A program made the position numbers and the translations under genes. Below the pieces are notes generated by a model. The model made no database searches, was not told the DNA's origin, and saw nothing but the letters and a program-made list of their open reading frames with translations. Positions 22,079 through 33,575 of a stretch of 64,000 bases of DNA are shown in pieces. Location: NCBI RefSeq assembly GCF_933775445.1, contig NC_065873.1, positions 9,300,001 through 9,364,000 on the forward strand, written 5' to 3'. Each line of letters begins with the position of its first letter. The stretch's first letter is position 1. This DNA comes from Argentina anserina. Lineage: Eukaryota > Streptophyta > Magnoliopsida > Rosales > Rosaceae.

Positions 22079-23643
22079 TGATGATTGCTCGATTACTCGA
22101 CATCAATATTTAACCCTGAACACATCATAGTAGTATAAAGCAAGAGGGTATCGTTCACAAACCGGGGATCCAGCCAGGGCTTAGGATCACAATACTTACA
22201 CGAATTCATAAAGGTTTTAAGGTTTGATATAGATTTTGGATTGAATCATAAAAACAGTAAATAAAACCTAAACTAATATATACATGTGATCAACCAACCA
22301 ACACATAAACAATCACCAAAACAACTCACATAGAGGGAATCGAACAAGTTCTATGTCCATTCTTAGAATCATGCCGAGACATATATTGAGAAACCATGGA
22401 TGGATCATGCATTTAGGGTTCTAAGCAGTAACCTAAACACATAGACACTTAACACATTCGATCAAAACCAAGCAGCCATAATCGAATTCTAACATGTTCA
22501 TCTTAATCATGTAATTCCAAAGCCATGCACATTGAATTCATCAAGTATGTCACTTACTTAACCAACAACCATGCAATTCGAAAATCACATAAACAAGAAT
22601 AAACATGTTCTTAGCATAAGTCTTTAATCCAACAACCTAAATATCATACTACAAGCATAGTCATAACACTTAGAAATCGAAAATTGATCATACATACATT
22701 CGGCAGAAACCAAAACAGAAATTCCCTAAAACCTAAACAATTTTCGAATCCTCTATATAAATTGAATCAAGTAGCTATTTCATAGACAAAATTTATACAA
22801 GATTAAACTACTCAAATCGCAAGCTTCATCCAAGGACAAGAACAAAACCAAAACCGAAATTAAACAAGAGTGAATCATGGTTACACTTTATAAATCAAGC
22901 AATCCACAAGTGTAGCCGAGACTTCTATGGATGAAACCTTCTTCACAAGCGTGTTTGAAGGCTATTGATAGGTGGGGAATGATGGAATCGGTTTTAGGAT
23001 TTCTTGGAATGGTGAAGGATGAATTCGGCAGAGCTATGGCTTGTGTTTGTGTGTAGGGCTGATGATGTTGCTGAATGGAGAGGCCGGCCTCTATATATAG
23101 AGGTCTAGGAAGCCTTCTTGCCGTGCCATAAGGAGATAGAATCCAATTGGGAAACTGAAATCCTCTTTGTTATGGATTTGGTTTATGTACTCCATATCCA
23201 ACTTGATGTAGGAAACCAAGTCCAATAGGGAGATCACTTTAAGGGCTGCACGGCAATCTCTTGGTCCAACTAGGAGTAGCTAGGCCGGCCTCCTCTTCTC
23301 CTTGTTCAACTCGAATATGATTTCCTTGTTCAACTAGGAATGCAACTCGGCAACTCTCCTTTCTTTCCAAATATGATTTGTCTTTCCTGAAAAGAAATCG
23401 TCAATTAAGAAATATGAAAGAATGAAAATAGGAAAGTAGAGTCCTAGTCGAGTAAGGAATCCTAGCTCAATCAGGAGTTCTAACACTTAGCACAATTTCA
23501 TCATCAAATCATCTCAATTTGAAATAGCTCTACCTATAACATACATATGACAAATATGAACCTAAAACAACTAAATAAGAAGTAACAAAGCATAAGAATA
23601 GGGCATATAAACATTAAGAACGTCACACTTTGTGCTCCTATCA
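22079..23643 (-). repeat. 3' LTR of element A (1565 bp)
   Basis: In plus-strand text it runs from TGATGATTGCTCGATTAC to GTGCTCCTATCA. Length is identical to the 5' LTR, with ten substitutions seen by eye. The TATA box (palindromic CTATATATAG) is at 23091-23100. It lacks the internal modules found in the B and C LTRs. Confidence 0.95.
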
Positions 23644-23655
23644 ACAACCCCACAC
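23644..23655 (-). promoter_or_regulatory. Polypurine tract of element A
   Basis: The minus strand reads GTGTGGGGTTGT immediately before the 3' LTR start TGATAGGAGC. It matches the tract of K and, with one change each, those of B and C. Confidence 0.82.
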
Positions 23656-25419
23656 TTAGACTTTGCTAGTCCCTTAGCAAACACTAAAAAGGGAAATCAA
23701 AACATAAACGAAATCAAAGCAACTAACATTAACGACACAACACTCTAATGCCTTCAACATTTTGTCTCAGAGATCTTCAAACTCATAGCATCAAGAATAA
23801 CACTCAATCGAAATAGATACGATGAATTCAATGGTTAATAAACATGAAATTTCGTTTAACAAGTAAGACATGGCAGAAACAAAGGTGATATTAAGCTCGA
23901 CATGTTCAAAACAAGTTCAAATTCAACTCACATAGGATATGCACTCCAAATCTTTTCTCTCAAGAACATGGCATATGCTTAAAAGCTTTTCACACACAAG
24001 AGTTATGAACATAGTGAAAATCGAAAACCTCATGAAAGATACCAATCATATGCACAAATGAACCCAAACCATATGCTTACTCATGAAACAAACTCCACAA
24101 ATCAAGGACTACTCATTTTAAGAATCATGCGGATCTTTAGAAAAGGGATGGCTTAGGCTCGGCATGGATATTATTTTTCAAGGTAAAGGAATCACAAAGG
24201 TCATCATCAAGACTTAGCAGAGCAACACATCCACCTTATGTTGGACCCATTCTTCACTTTAAACATTGTGAAAACGAACAAAGGCTAAAGTATAACATTA
24301 TTGAGCCTTCAACAAATACATCACAACTCCAAATTCACATACACCAATGTCATGCCGTGACATCTTTTCATACTTTCTTTTCCATTTTTTCTCAAAACCG
24401 TGTATATATACTTTTTCTTTTTCTTTTTCTCACGGCATCAATACATTTTTCTTTCTTTTCATACTCTTTTAACGGCATAACATACATAGCATAACATAAC
24501 CCCACACTTGAATCAAATCATCACTCCATATTAACTCCAAGGATCGGCTCTGCCAAGCCTTAAGACAAGGTAGAGATATAACTATACTAAGCAAGGATAT
24601 AACATGTTGGTAATGAAAGAATAGGCTTAACGTAGGCTCAAAGGGGTTAACACTAAGGTGTCCCAAGCAGGGCTCAAATAGGGAATACGGCTTTTTGGCT
24701 TTAAGTGGTGGAAATCCTAAAAAGATCCAACAATCCTTTTCAAAATCAGAGTATATTATGACATAAAGCTTCGAAAGTTTCACCAAGTAAGTTCTAGCAT
24801 TCTCTAGTTCATTGCAATTCTATGGCATATGAATTGATCAAAATAGATGTAATGAGGTTATAAAGCCAAGAAACGATAGAATAACTCTCCAAAGAAAGGC
24901 ACAAGTATATGGCTCGAATCTCACATAGGTTACATGAATTCAAACAAGTAAAGAACATGCTCATTCTGTACCTAAGTTTCAAAATCCTCATCTACTACAT
25001 GTTCGTACAAAATCTACACATCGATTAACCATCAAATAACAATGAAGTTCATTCCAATATCATGCTCGTCTATCAACCATAAATTCAAAGATCAACTCAT
25101 CCTAGACAGTCAAAGGCATACCTAGGACTCAAAACAAAAACAAAACAACTAAACAACATAAAAATCGAAAAACAGAACTAAAATGACACTAAAATTCGAA
25201 AATCAAAACACAAAATTGAAACACATAAGCATCAAACACTAGAATTCAACGAATGATGTATACCCCACCCCACACTTAAAACTTACATTGCCCTCAATGT
25301 ACAATATGATAAGCAACGAAAATTAAAAAGAGATAAGGGATAAGAAAATTCAAACACTCGTTGCTGGCTCCTTCATTGGCTTAAGTTTAGAGTCTATAGC
25401 CTAGACTATCGTCAAATCA
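23656..25419 (-). other. 3' untranslated region of element A
   Basis: About 1.8 kb lies between integrase and the polypurine tract, with no credible gene; 24469-24786 and 24809-24991 are chance frames. It is conserved in order with the same regions of B and C. A pyrimidine-rich run (TTTTTC repeats) lies at 24401-24470. A second purine-rich tract on the minus strand (plus-strand CCCCACCCCACAC) lies at 25263-25275, followed by CATTGCCCTCAATGTAC. Confidence 0.75.
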
Positions 25420-26260
25420 TCACTTGCTTGCCGTAGGATCAAGGAGAGACGTCTCCTCCACGTTATGTTCCACGAAATTGTCATAGTACGGCTTCAAGCG
25501 ATGTCCATTGACCGTGAATTCCTTTCCATGCACCATGCTTTTGATCTGAATAGCACCAGAAGGAAAAACATTAGTAACAACAAACGGTCCAAGCCACCTA
25601 GAACGGAGCTTGCCCGGAAACAATCTAAGTCGAGAATTAAACAAAAGAACTTTCTGCCCAATGACAAAGTGTTTCTTCCTAATCATGCGGTCATGGAATG
25701 TCTTAGTCTTCTCCTTGTAAACCATTGCCGAATCATAGGCCTCATTCCTAATCTCTTCAAGCTCATGCAATTGTAGCTTCCTATGTAATCCGGCCTCATC
25801 AATGTCCATGTTAAAATTCTTCACAGCCCACCATGCACGATGCTCAAGCTCCACGGGAAGATGGCACGCCTTGCCATAGACTAATCGAAATGGTGACATG
25901 CCTAAGAGAGTCTTGTATGCCGTCCTATAGGCCCAAAGATCATCATCCAATCGTTGAGACCAATCCTTGTGTGATGGTCCAACAGATTTCTCCAAAATTC
26001 TCTTGATCTCACGATTAGATAGCTCCACTTGTCCACTTGTTTGAGGGTGATAAGGCGTAGCAACCTTATGCTTGATTCCATACTTCTTCAACAGCACCTC
26101 AATGGTCCGGTTGCAAAAGTGAGATCCTCCATCACTAATGATAACTCTCGGCATACCAAACCTAGAGAAAATGTTAGAACGAAGGAAATCTGCAACAACT
26201 CGAGAATCATTAGTCCGGGTAGCCTTTGCTTCCACCCATTTCGAAACATAGTCAACACAA
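25420..26260 (-). pseudogene. Integrase core and C-terminal domain of element A (after a frameshift)
   Basis: This frame carries the second part of the integrase core: [18 protein letters not shown] with the second catalytic Asp, then [11 protein letters not shown] with the catalytic Glu, followed by [20 protein letters not shown]. The C-terminal domain has the GPF..V pattern ([15 protein letters not shown]) and ends KPYYDNF...LLDPTASK. In the family it inserts element DNA into the chromosome. An extra A in the run at about 26258-26262, compared with B (38395-38405), puts it out of frame with the zinc-binding and first catalytic part. No separate start codon is expected. Confidence 0.88.
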
Positions 26261-26743
26261 AACGAGTATGTACAAGAAACCATTTGAGCTAGGAAAAGGT
26301 CCCATGAAATCAATACCCCAACAATCAAAAATTGCAACATAGATAATCGGTGTCATGGGCATTTGATCTCTAGATCCTAAGTTTCCCATGCGTTGGCACC
26401 TATCACAAGTCATGCAAAAATGATATGCATCTTTAAAAATCGTAGGCCAAAAGAAACCACATTCTAACACCTTAAGAGCAGTCCTACGTGAACCAAAATG
26501 TCCTCCACAAGATTCAGAATGGCAAAAAGTAAGTATAGAATGATGTTCATGTTCAGGGACACACCTCATAATGATTTGATCAACACAATGTTTCCACAAG
26601 TATGGTTCATCCCAAACATAATACTTAGCTAATGCCTTGAGTCTATTCTTTTGAGCATGCGATAATGTATCAGGAAATTGCTTAGAACAAAGATAATTGA
26701 CAATATCTGCATACCATGGCTCACTTACCTCAAATCGAAAGAG
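26252..26743 (-). pseudogene. Integrase zinc-binding and first catalytic segment of element A
   Basis: After the stop at 26744 the same frame stays open and carries the HHCC zinc domain ([13 protein letters not shown] ... [10 protein letters not shown]). It continues to [11 protein letters not shown] with the first catalytic Asp, then leaves frame at YILV. B preserves the same region and reads through this point. The lesion separates the first catalytic Asp from the other two residues of the triad. Confidence 0.87.
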
Positions 26744-28057
26744 TTACTCGTCCGGAAAGCTCTCTTGGATGGCCAAGGGCTCGGCATCTCTCACCAAACG
26801 ACTCAAATGATCCGCCACAACATTGTCACTTCCCTTCTTGTCCTTGATCTCGAGATCAAACTCTTGGAGTAGAAGAATCCATCGAATCAATCTCGGTTTG
26901 GCATCCTTCTTTGTCATTAAATACTTCAAAGCTGCATGGTCAGTGTAAACAATAACTTTAGATTGAAGTAAGTAAGAACGAAACTTATCTAGGGCAAAGA
27001 TCACGGCAAGAAGTTCCTTTTCAGTTCTGGTGTAGTTTTGTTGAGCATCATTGAGTGTTCGTGAGGCATAGTAGATGGCGTAGGGCTGCTTGTCCTTCCT
27101 CTGCCCTAGCACGGCTCCAACTGCATAGTCGGAGGCATCACACATCAACTCAAATGGCAAGGACCAATCCGGCGGTGCCATGATCGGTGCTGAAATTAGG
27201 AGCTTCTTCAAAGTCTCGAATGCATGCTTGCAATCATCATCAAAGTGAAATGGGACGTCCTTTTGAAGCAATGAACTCATTGGTCTCGCAATCTTGGAAA
27301 AATCCTTGATAAACCTACGATAGAAACCTGCGTGTCCAAGAAACGATCGAACATCCCTCACACTTGTGGGGAGGGGTAAGTGATGCACAAGATCTATTTT
27401 AGACTTATCAACCTCAATTCCTCTAGATGAAACAATATGACCTAAGACAATGCCTTGCGTGACCATAAAGTGACATTTTTCCCAATTCAAAACCAAGTTA
27501 GTTTCCTCACAACGTTTGAGCACAAGTTCAACATTTTCTAAACAAGTTTCGAAATCTTCACCATAGACAGAAAAATCATCCATGAAAACTTCAATTTTAG
27601 AACCAATATACTCAGAGAAAATGTGATACATACAACGTTGAAACGTACCTGGGGCGTTGCACAAACCAAAAGGCATGCGATGATAAGCAAACGTACCAAA
27701 AGGGCATGTGAACGTAGTCTTCTCTTGATCTTCTTCCGCAACACTTATTTGGTTGTATCCACTATATCCATCAAGGAAACAATAGAAAGAGTGACCAGCT
27801 AACCTCTCAAGCATTTGATCAATGAATGGCAATGGCATATGGTCCTTCCTTGTTGTGGCATTGAGCTTCCTATAGTCAATACATACTCTATGACCGGTCA
27901 CTGTCCTTTGAGGCACCAACTCATTATCTTTGTTCTTCACCACCGTGATGTCTGACTTCTTTGGCACAACTTGAATAGGTGAGATCCACCCCGAGATGGG
28001 GTAGATCACACCACAATCGTGCAACTTGGTGATTTCATCCTTTACAACTTGCATCAT
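26744..28057 (-). pseudogene. Reverse transcriptase and RNase H of element A
   Basis: The 437-residue frame holds an RT domain: VCIDYRKLN near residue 58, [10 protein letters not shown] near 95, [16 protein letters not shown] near 128, and the catalytic FMDD box at 158-161. RNase H follows, with the pattern [41 protein letters not shown] and ADHLSRL. Upstream the frame is the same as the protease frame, separated by an in-frame TAG (28076-28078) where B has Gln. Downstream TAA (26744-26746) again replaces a Gln codon. Compared with B, two residues are missing near residue 22 (ISGWISP versus ISDSRWISP). Apart from the stops the domains look intact. Confidence 0.92.
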
Positions 28058-28075
28058 TGGTGGGTGAAGGCGTCT

Positions 28076-29572
28076 CTAACCTTCCTTGGTTGGGTTGGCA
28101 CCTTCTTCTAGCAATATTCGATGCACACACATGGTAGGGCTAATTCCCTTGATGTCGGCTAAGGTCCATCCTATTGCCGTCTTGTGTCTCTTCAACACTT
28201 CAATCAATCTCTCTTCTTGCTCCTCATTTAGTGCAGATGAAATGATCACGGGCAAAGTATCCTCTTCTCCTAAAAACGCATACTTCAAGTGGTCCGGAAG
28301 AAGCTTAAGATCAAGCTTTGGAGCTTGCACCACAGAAGAAAAATTCTTGTTAGTAGTTAAGAGAATTGGACTAGGAGAGACAAAGCTTACCTCACGTGCA
28401 ACCTCAAGAGAGGTCACGTTTTCATGAATGAAGGATGGCACGGCATCCTTAGCTTCTAGCACCGAAATGTTTGAGCTATCACTTGTAAATCCGGCCCCTT
28501 GGGCAATGGTGAGTGCCAACTCGTCATTTGTCAAGGTATCTAGATAGTTATCTGCAAGGGAATCAAGTATGTCAACTGAAAAACAATCACTTAACTCCGA
28601 AAGAGGATACCTCATAGCTTCAAAAATGTTGAAGCTAATCACTTCACCATCGAACTCAAAGGTGAGTGATCCACTAAACACATCTATTTTCGTTCGTGCA
28701 GTCCTCATGAAGAGGCGGCCCAACAAGATAGGGACCTCCTTGTCATCTGCCTCCGTTGGCTCCATGTCTATGACGTAGAAGTCGGCAGGAAAGATCAAGC
28801 TCGAAACCTGCACAAGAACATCTTCAACATAGCCCAAAGGGACTTTGTTGGAACAATCAGCCAATCGAATCACAACATTATCACGTTTCAAATCACCTAG
28901 ACCTAGGTTCTCATAGATATAGTGCGGCATTACATTGATAGATGCACCTAAGTCTAACATTATCTTTTCAAATGTCATGTTTCCGATTGTACAAGGGATA
29001 GAAAAACTCCCTGGATCCTTAAGCTTTGGTGGTAGCTTCCTTTGGAGCACGGCAGAAACCGTCTCACTCATTGTGACAACCTCTTTCTCTCGAGTCATCC
29101 TCTTGTTGGTGCACAATTCTTTCAAAAACTTAGCATACTTAGGATTTTGTTGTATGCATTCAATAAGAGGCATGTTCACTTCCACTTTCTTGAAAATGTC
29201 GAGCATGGCTTGATCAGAGTCATCCTTCTTTTGCTTTGCGAATCTACTAGGGAAGGGAACACGAGGAAGATCATTAGTTGAAACCAAACCACTAGAGTTA
29301 GGGTCCTTACCTTTGTCATGCACGGCATGATCTTCTTTTGGTACGGCATCATTGGCTTTAGAGGAGGCAGGGTCCTTCTCTAAGTCTTTGACATTGTAAT
29401 TCTCGGCCTCCTTACCTTTAGAAGGCACGGCCTTCTTGTGTTGCTGCAATGGAGCATCCAAAGTCCTCCCACTTCGTGTCACCATGGCCTTCACGTTCGG
29501 ATTAGGCTCAGTTTGGCTCGGCAACTTTCCTCCTTCATGGATCTTGCCCATGAAATCGATCACTTGTCCCAT
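28076..29572 (-). pseudogene. Gag-pol linker, protease and RT N-terminus of element A
   Basis: The 498-residue frame starts in the charged linker after gag, rich in Lys, Asp and Ser. It holds the aspartic protease active site at about 207-211 (DLGASINVMP; D-L-G in place of D-T/S-G, common in Athila) and the second protease segment PILLGRLFMRTA. It ends with the RT N-terminal region (TAIGWTLADIKGISP). It is shifted by one base relative to gag (deletion near 29628) and closed by TAG at 28076-28078. The first Met is probably not used; in an intact element this is the interior of the polyprotein. Confidence 0.88.
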
Positions 29573-29622
29573 CTGCTTCTTAAGCTCGGTTATGTCCTTA
29601 GAATGAGCTTGTTGACCTGTAA

Positions 29623-30969
29623 CTAAACTTGAGTAGCAGAGTTTAGATTTTGTTGGCCTTGAGCAAGAGACTTCAAAAGTTCATCATAATTAGGTGAAGA
29701 TGCATTATTCGAACCATGAACATTAGAGTTAAAGGGAGCAGAACCTTGAGGTACCTGAGGCCTCACAAACAAACCTGAAGGACGAGGTCCTTGACCTTGA
29801 GCATTGGACGGTTGAGCATTGTTGCTCCAACGAAAATTTGGATGATCTCTAAGTCCAGGGTTGTATGTGTTCGAGTATGGATCGTACCTAGGCCTTTGTT
29901 GTCCGATAAAGTTCAACTCTTCTTCAGTCATTGCACCATTTGGACAATTGTCAGTCGTGTGATCCTTGAAAGAACAAATGCCACATGCTTGAGGGTTGCT
30001 ACTCGAACCATTGAATGCCTTGACTAGCACGTCAAGCTTCCTTTCTAAAGTAGCCATTTGATTCCTTGCATCAACATCATACACCCCACGGCTCTTGCTT
30101 CCTCTCTTCTCCTTGGAACTAAATTGGCGATTGTTGTCAGCCAAGTCATCAATCAAGGTGTAAGCTTCTTGACCGGTCTTGTTCATGAAGGTGCAGCCAC
30201 ATGCCGAGTCCACCATGCTCTTATTGGTGGTGTCGAGTCCTTCATAGAAGAATTGCACCAAGTCATCCAACGAAATACCATGGTGAGGGCACTTCCTTTG
30301 TAGTTCCTGAAATTCCTCCCAAGCCTCATAGAGTGAATCACCATCTTTTTGAGTGAAGTTCTGAATCTCCCTCCTAAGTCTTTTCGTGAGTTGAGCAGGG
30401 AAGAATTGCTTCAAGAACCTCCTAGTTATTTCGTCCCATGTAGTGATGATTCCTGCAGGCAAAGAATACAACCAACGTTTAGCATCATCCTTAAGGGTAA
30501 ATGGGAACAAAAGCAACCTCAAGCCTTCTTGAGAAAGATGATGAATCGATTGGAGCTTGCAAATGTCCAAGAACTCCCTAAGGTGAACATTAGGGTCTTC
30601 CATTGAAGAGCCAGAGTACTTAGGCAGCTGCCCAAGCAATTGAACAGGAATGGAGAAGTTAGCTTCATCAGGTGGAGTGAAAGCAATGCATGAGGGTGAT
30701 TCCGGGGTGGTAGGAATGAATGCATTCTTAAGTGCCATTGGAGCACCAACAGGAATTATGTCACGGTCCGCAATTGTGTCTAAGCCTGAATTGAAGACGA
30801 AGGGAAAGGACAGATCTTCCTCTTCTTCTGATCTAGGTGAAGAGTTTAAAATTGAATTGCTTGGAGATGTTTCGAAATTCAAAGGTCTACTTATGAAAGA
30901 GTTGTTTAAATCTCTAAGTGCTTGAATTCGATCCTTGAGCTCTTGTGTCTTCTTAGAAAATTCAGACAT
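29623..30969 (-). pseudogene. Gag of element A
   Basis: The 448-residue frame starts MSEFSKKTQELKDR. It has the retrotransposon gag core (HLREFLDICKLQ, LLLFPFTLKDDAKRWLYSLP, FLKQFFPAQLTKRLRREI) and a CCHC knuckle near residue 335 (CGICSFKDHTTDNC), followed by a Gly/Asn/Pro/Gln-rich tail. In the family it forms the cytoplasmic particle and binds the RNA. The frame ends early at NLNSATQV: compared with B (49455), one G is missing near 29628, which breaks the continuous gag-pol frame. The start is supported by the same Met in B (50797) and by the stop upstream here. Confidence 0.92.
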
Positions 30970-31718
30970 GCATAGTACCTGTTATATGAAAGGTAACGAG
31001 TTAGCATTGAAGAATACATGATGAACACATGTACTTCGTGCCTTCCCTTAGTCACACACACGCACACTTATGGGGAAGGGCACGGCATCTATGTCAAGTT
31101 ACAAAGAGTTAGTTCTTTACGTTTTACAAAAGTTTCATACAATTCACAAGTTCTTTTTGCTATTTCAATGGTTGAATGATCGATTGATTCTAAGTTCTAA
31201 ATCAAGGTGGACGTGCAGCCTAAGTATGGATGCCTAGACACAAGATCAAGTCTTTGTTTCAGAAGGCCTTGTAGCTCAATCAGAGATAGTGAACATGGTA
31301 GGACTCATTTGTTGAACTACGGAGAGCGAACTCCCTATCGACTCCATCACCGAGATGTATGTCAGTCAGTAGTTCTCTGAGATCCAATTTTGGTCCCATG
31401 CACCAGAGTAATAAGAGAGCGTGCCCCTTACTCAGCTGGACTTAACCTCATGTGTTAGACAAATCTCCAAGTGTTAATAAAAGCCGCCCTCGACCTCATG
31501 CAAACTCGAGAGCTAGCATGAAGGGTTAAGGCTAATATTAACAAAAGGGACTTTACCTATTCCGTTCGATTTACAACCTACAACAATCATTCACTCAAGC
31601 ACCAAAACAACAACCTAAGTTACATTACTATATGTTACAACGAAATAAGAATAAGAATATACAAATGTACAATATAAACAATGAATTCGTAGCAAAAGTT
31701 AGGGATCCATCTCTTATG
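30970..31718 (-). promoter_or_regulatory. 5' leader of element A (candidate packaging region)
   Basis: This 750-bp non-coding leader lies between primer site and gag. The part at about 31180-31600 is closely matched in B (51000-51420) and in gag-less C (46310-46720), including AAGTATGGATG..TAGACACAAG, TCGACTCCATCACCGAGATG and AAAGCCGCCCTC. Its retention in C suggests a needed function such as RNA packaging or dimerisation; that is inference. Confidence 0.6.
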
Positions 31719-31738
31719 GATCCCCGGCAACGGCGCCA
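31719..31738 (-). promoter_or_regulatory. Primer-binding site of element A (tRNA-Asp)
   Basis: The plus strand shows GATCCCCGGCAACGGCGCCA, the 3' end of plant tRNA-Asp(GTC) with its CCA, two bases from the LTR. The element lies on the minus strand, so its RNA carries the complement and can anneal that tRNA. tRNA-Asp priming is typical of Athila. Confidence 0.92.
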
Positions 31739-31740
31739 TT

Positions 31741-33305
31741 TGATGATTGCTCGATTACTCGACATCAATATTTAACCCTGAACACATCATAGTAGTATAA
31801 AGCAAGAGGGTATCGTTCACAAACCTGGGATCCAGCCAGGGCTTAGGATCACAATACTTACACGAATTCATAAAGGTTTTAAGGTTTGATATAGATTTTG
31901 GATTGAATCATAAAAACAGTAAATAAAACCTAAACTAATATATACATGTGATCAACCAACCAACACATAAATAATCACCAAAACAACTCACATAGAGGGA
32001 ATCGAACAAGTTCTATGTCCATTCTTAGAATCATGCCGAGACATATATTGAGCAACCATGGATGGATCATGCATTTAGGGTTCTAAGCAGTAACCTAAAC
32101 ACATAGACACTTAACACATTCGATCAAAACCAAGCAGCCATAATCGAATTCTAACATGTTCATCTTAATCATGTAATTCCAAAGCCATGCACATTGAATT
32201 CATCAAGTATGTCACTTACTTAACCAACAACCATGCAATTCGAAAATCACATAAACAAGAATAAACATGTTCTTAGCATAAGTCTTTAATCCAACAACCT
32301 AAATATCATACTACAAGCATAGTCATAACACTTAGAAATCGAAAATTGATCATACATACATTCGGCAGAAACCAAAACAGAAATTCCATAAAACCTAAAC
32401 AATTTTCGAATCCTCTATATAAATTGAATCAAGTAGCTATTTCATAGACAAAATTTATACAAGATTAAACTACTCAAATCGCAAGCTTCATCCAAGGACA
32501 AGAACAAAACCAAAACCGAAATTAAACAAGAGTGAATCATGGTTACACTTTATAAATCAAGCAATCCACAAGTGTAGCCAAGACTTCTATGGATGAAACC
32601 TTCTTCACAAGCGTGTTTGAAGGCTATTGATAGGTGGGGAATGATGGAATCGGTTTTAGGATTTCTTGGAATGGTGAAGGATGAATTCGGCAGAGCTATG
32701 GCTTGTGTTTGTGTGTAGGGCTGATGATGTTGCTGAATGGAGAGGCCGGCCTCTATATATAGAGGTCTAGGAAGCCTTCTTGCCGTGCCATAAGGAGATA
32801 GAATCCAATTGGGAAACTGAAATCCTCTTTGTTATGGATTTGGTTTATATACTCCATATCCAACTTGATGTAGGAAACCAAGTCCAATAGGGAGATCACT
32901 TTAAGGGCTGCACGGCAATCTCTTGGTCCAACTAGGAGTAGCTAGGCTGGCCTCCTCTTCTCCTTGTTCAACTCGAATATGATTTCCTTGTTCAACTAGG
33001 AATGCAACTCGGCAACTCTCCTTTCTTTCCAAATATGATTTGTCTTTCCTGAAAAGAAATCGTCAATTAAGAAATAGGAAAGAATGAAAATAGGAAAGTA
33101 GAGTCCTAGTCGAGTAAGGAATCCTAGCTCAATCAGGAGTTCTAACACTTAGCACAATTTCATCATCAAATCATCTCAATTCGAAATAGCTCTACCTATA
33201 ACATACATATGACAAATATGAACCTAAAACAACTAAATAAGAAGTAACAAAGCATAAGAATAGGGCATATAAACATCAAGAACGTCACACTTTGTGCTCC
33301 TATCA
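31741..33305 (-). repeat. 5' LTR of element A (1565 bp)
   Basis: In plus-strand text it runs from TGATGATTGCTCG to GTGCTCCTATCA, followed by the duplication GTTTC. Differences from the 3' LTR that I can place are near 31826, 31972, 32053, 32388, 32580, 32849, 32947, 33078, 33181 and 33276. Confidence 0.95.
32753..32762 (-). promoter_or_regulatory. TATA box of the 5' LTR of element A
   Basis: CTATATATAG is palindromic and sits next to AGGCCGGCCT. The same box is at equivalent places in LTRs J, H, B (34678, 52678) and C (42199, 47906), so it is the likely core promoter. Confidence 0.65.
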
Positions 33306-33310
33306 GTTTC

Positions 33311-33575
33311 AATTATTGATACTTGTTTAGGTTGTGATAGTTCTAGGATTTTGCATGCTTAATCAAGATGATTGACGCCTTGCTTGCTTACATGTCTCCA
33401 ATTCGATTTAATGTGCTTATGTGCTACTTTATTGTTTAACTAGTACACTTCGTTATGTTGAACTCTTTTTAACATATGTTTAGGATTGAACGCTTCGTTG
33501 ATTCTAAATACTTAAGAAGTCTTAACGATTAGATAAACCGCTTCAGACTCTAATTAGAATTGGAAGTGAAATGGA
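33311..33575 (+). repeat. Old solo LTR D, part 2 of 3
   Basis: This piece lies between the right end of element A and the left end of element B. It continues part 1 after GTTTC is counted once, and it ends with ATGGA, duplicated at 53836-53840. Confidence 0.82.

Larger units (their letters stand above)
22079..33305 (-). mobile_element. Full-length Athila-type Ty3/gypsy element A (11,227 bp), TSD GTTTC
   Basis: On the minus strand the order is 5' LTR 31741-33305, tRNA-Asp primer site, leader, gag, protease, RT, RNase H, integrase, a long 3' untranslated region, polypurine tract and 3' LTR 22079-23643. GTTTC flanks it at 22074-22078 and 33306-33310. Both LTRs are 1565 bp and I count ten differences between them (about 0.6%), so insertion is recent. 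Coding is broken by two frameshifts and two stops, so it could move only with help. I see no envelope-like frame between integrase and the 3' LTR. The lineage call rests on tRNA-Asp priming, the DLGAS protease and gag/pol text typical of Athila. Confidence 0.96.

Noticed and set aside
24469..24991. Possible envelope-like gene between integrase and 3' LTR of A
   Set aside because: Only two frames of 60-105 residues exist. They are not kept in B or C and have no signal peptide plus membrane anchor pattern.
31719..31738. tRNA-Asp gene
   Set aside because: Only the last 20 bases of the tRNA, with CCA, are present at the LTR edge. This is a primer-binding site, not a gene.
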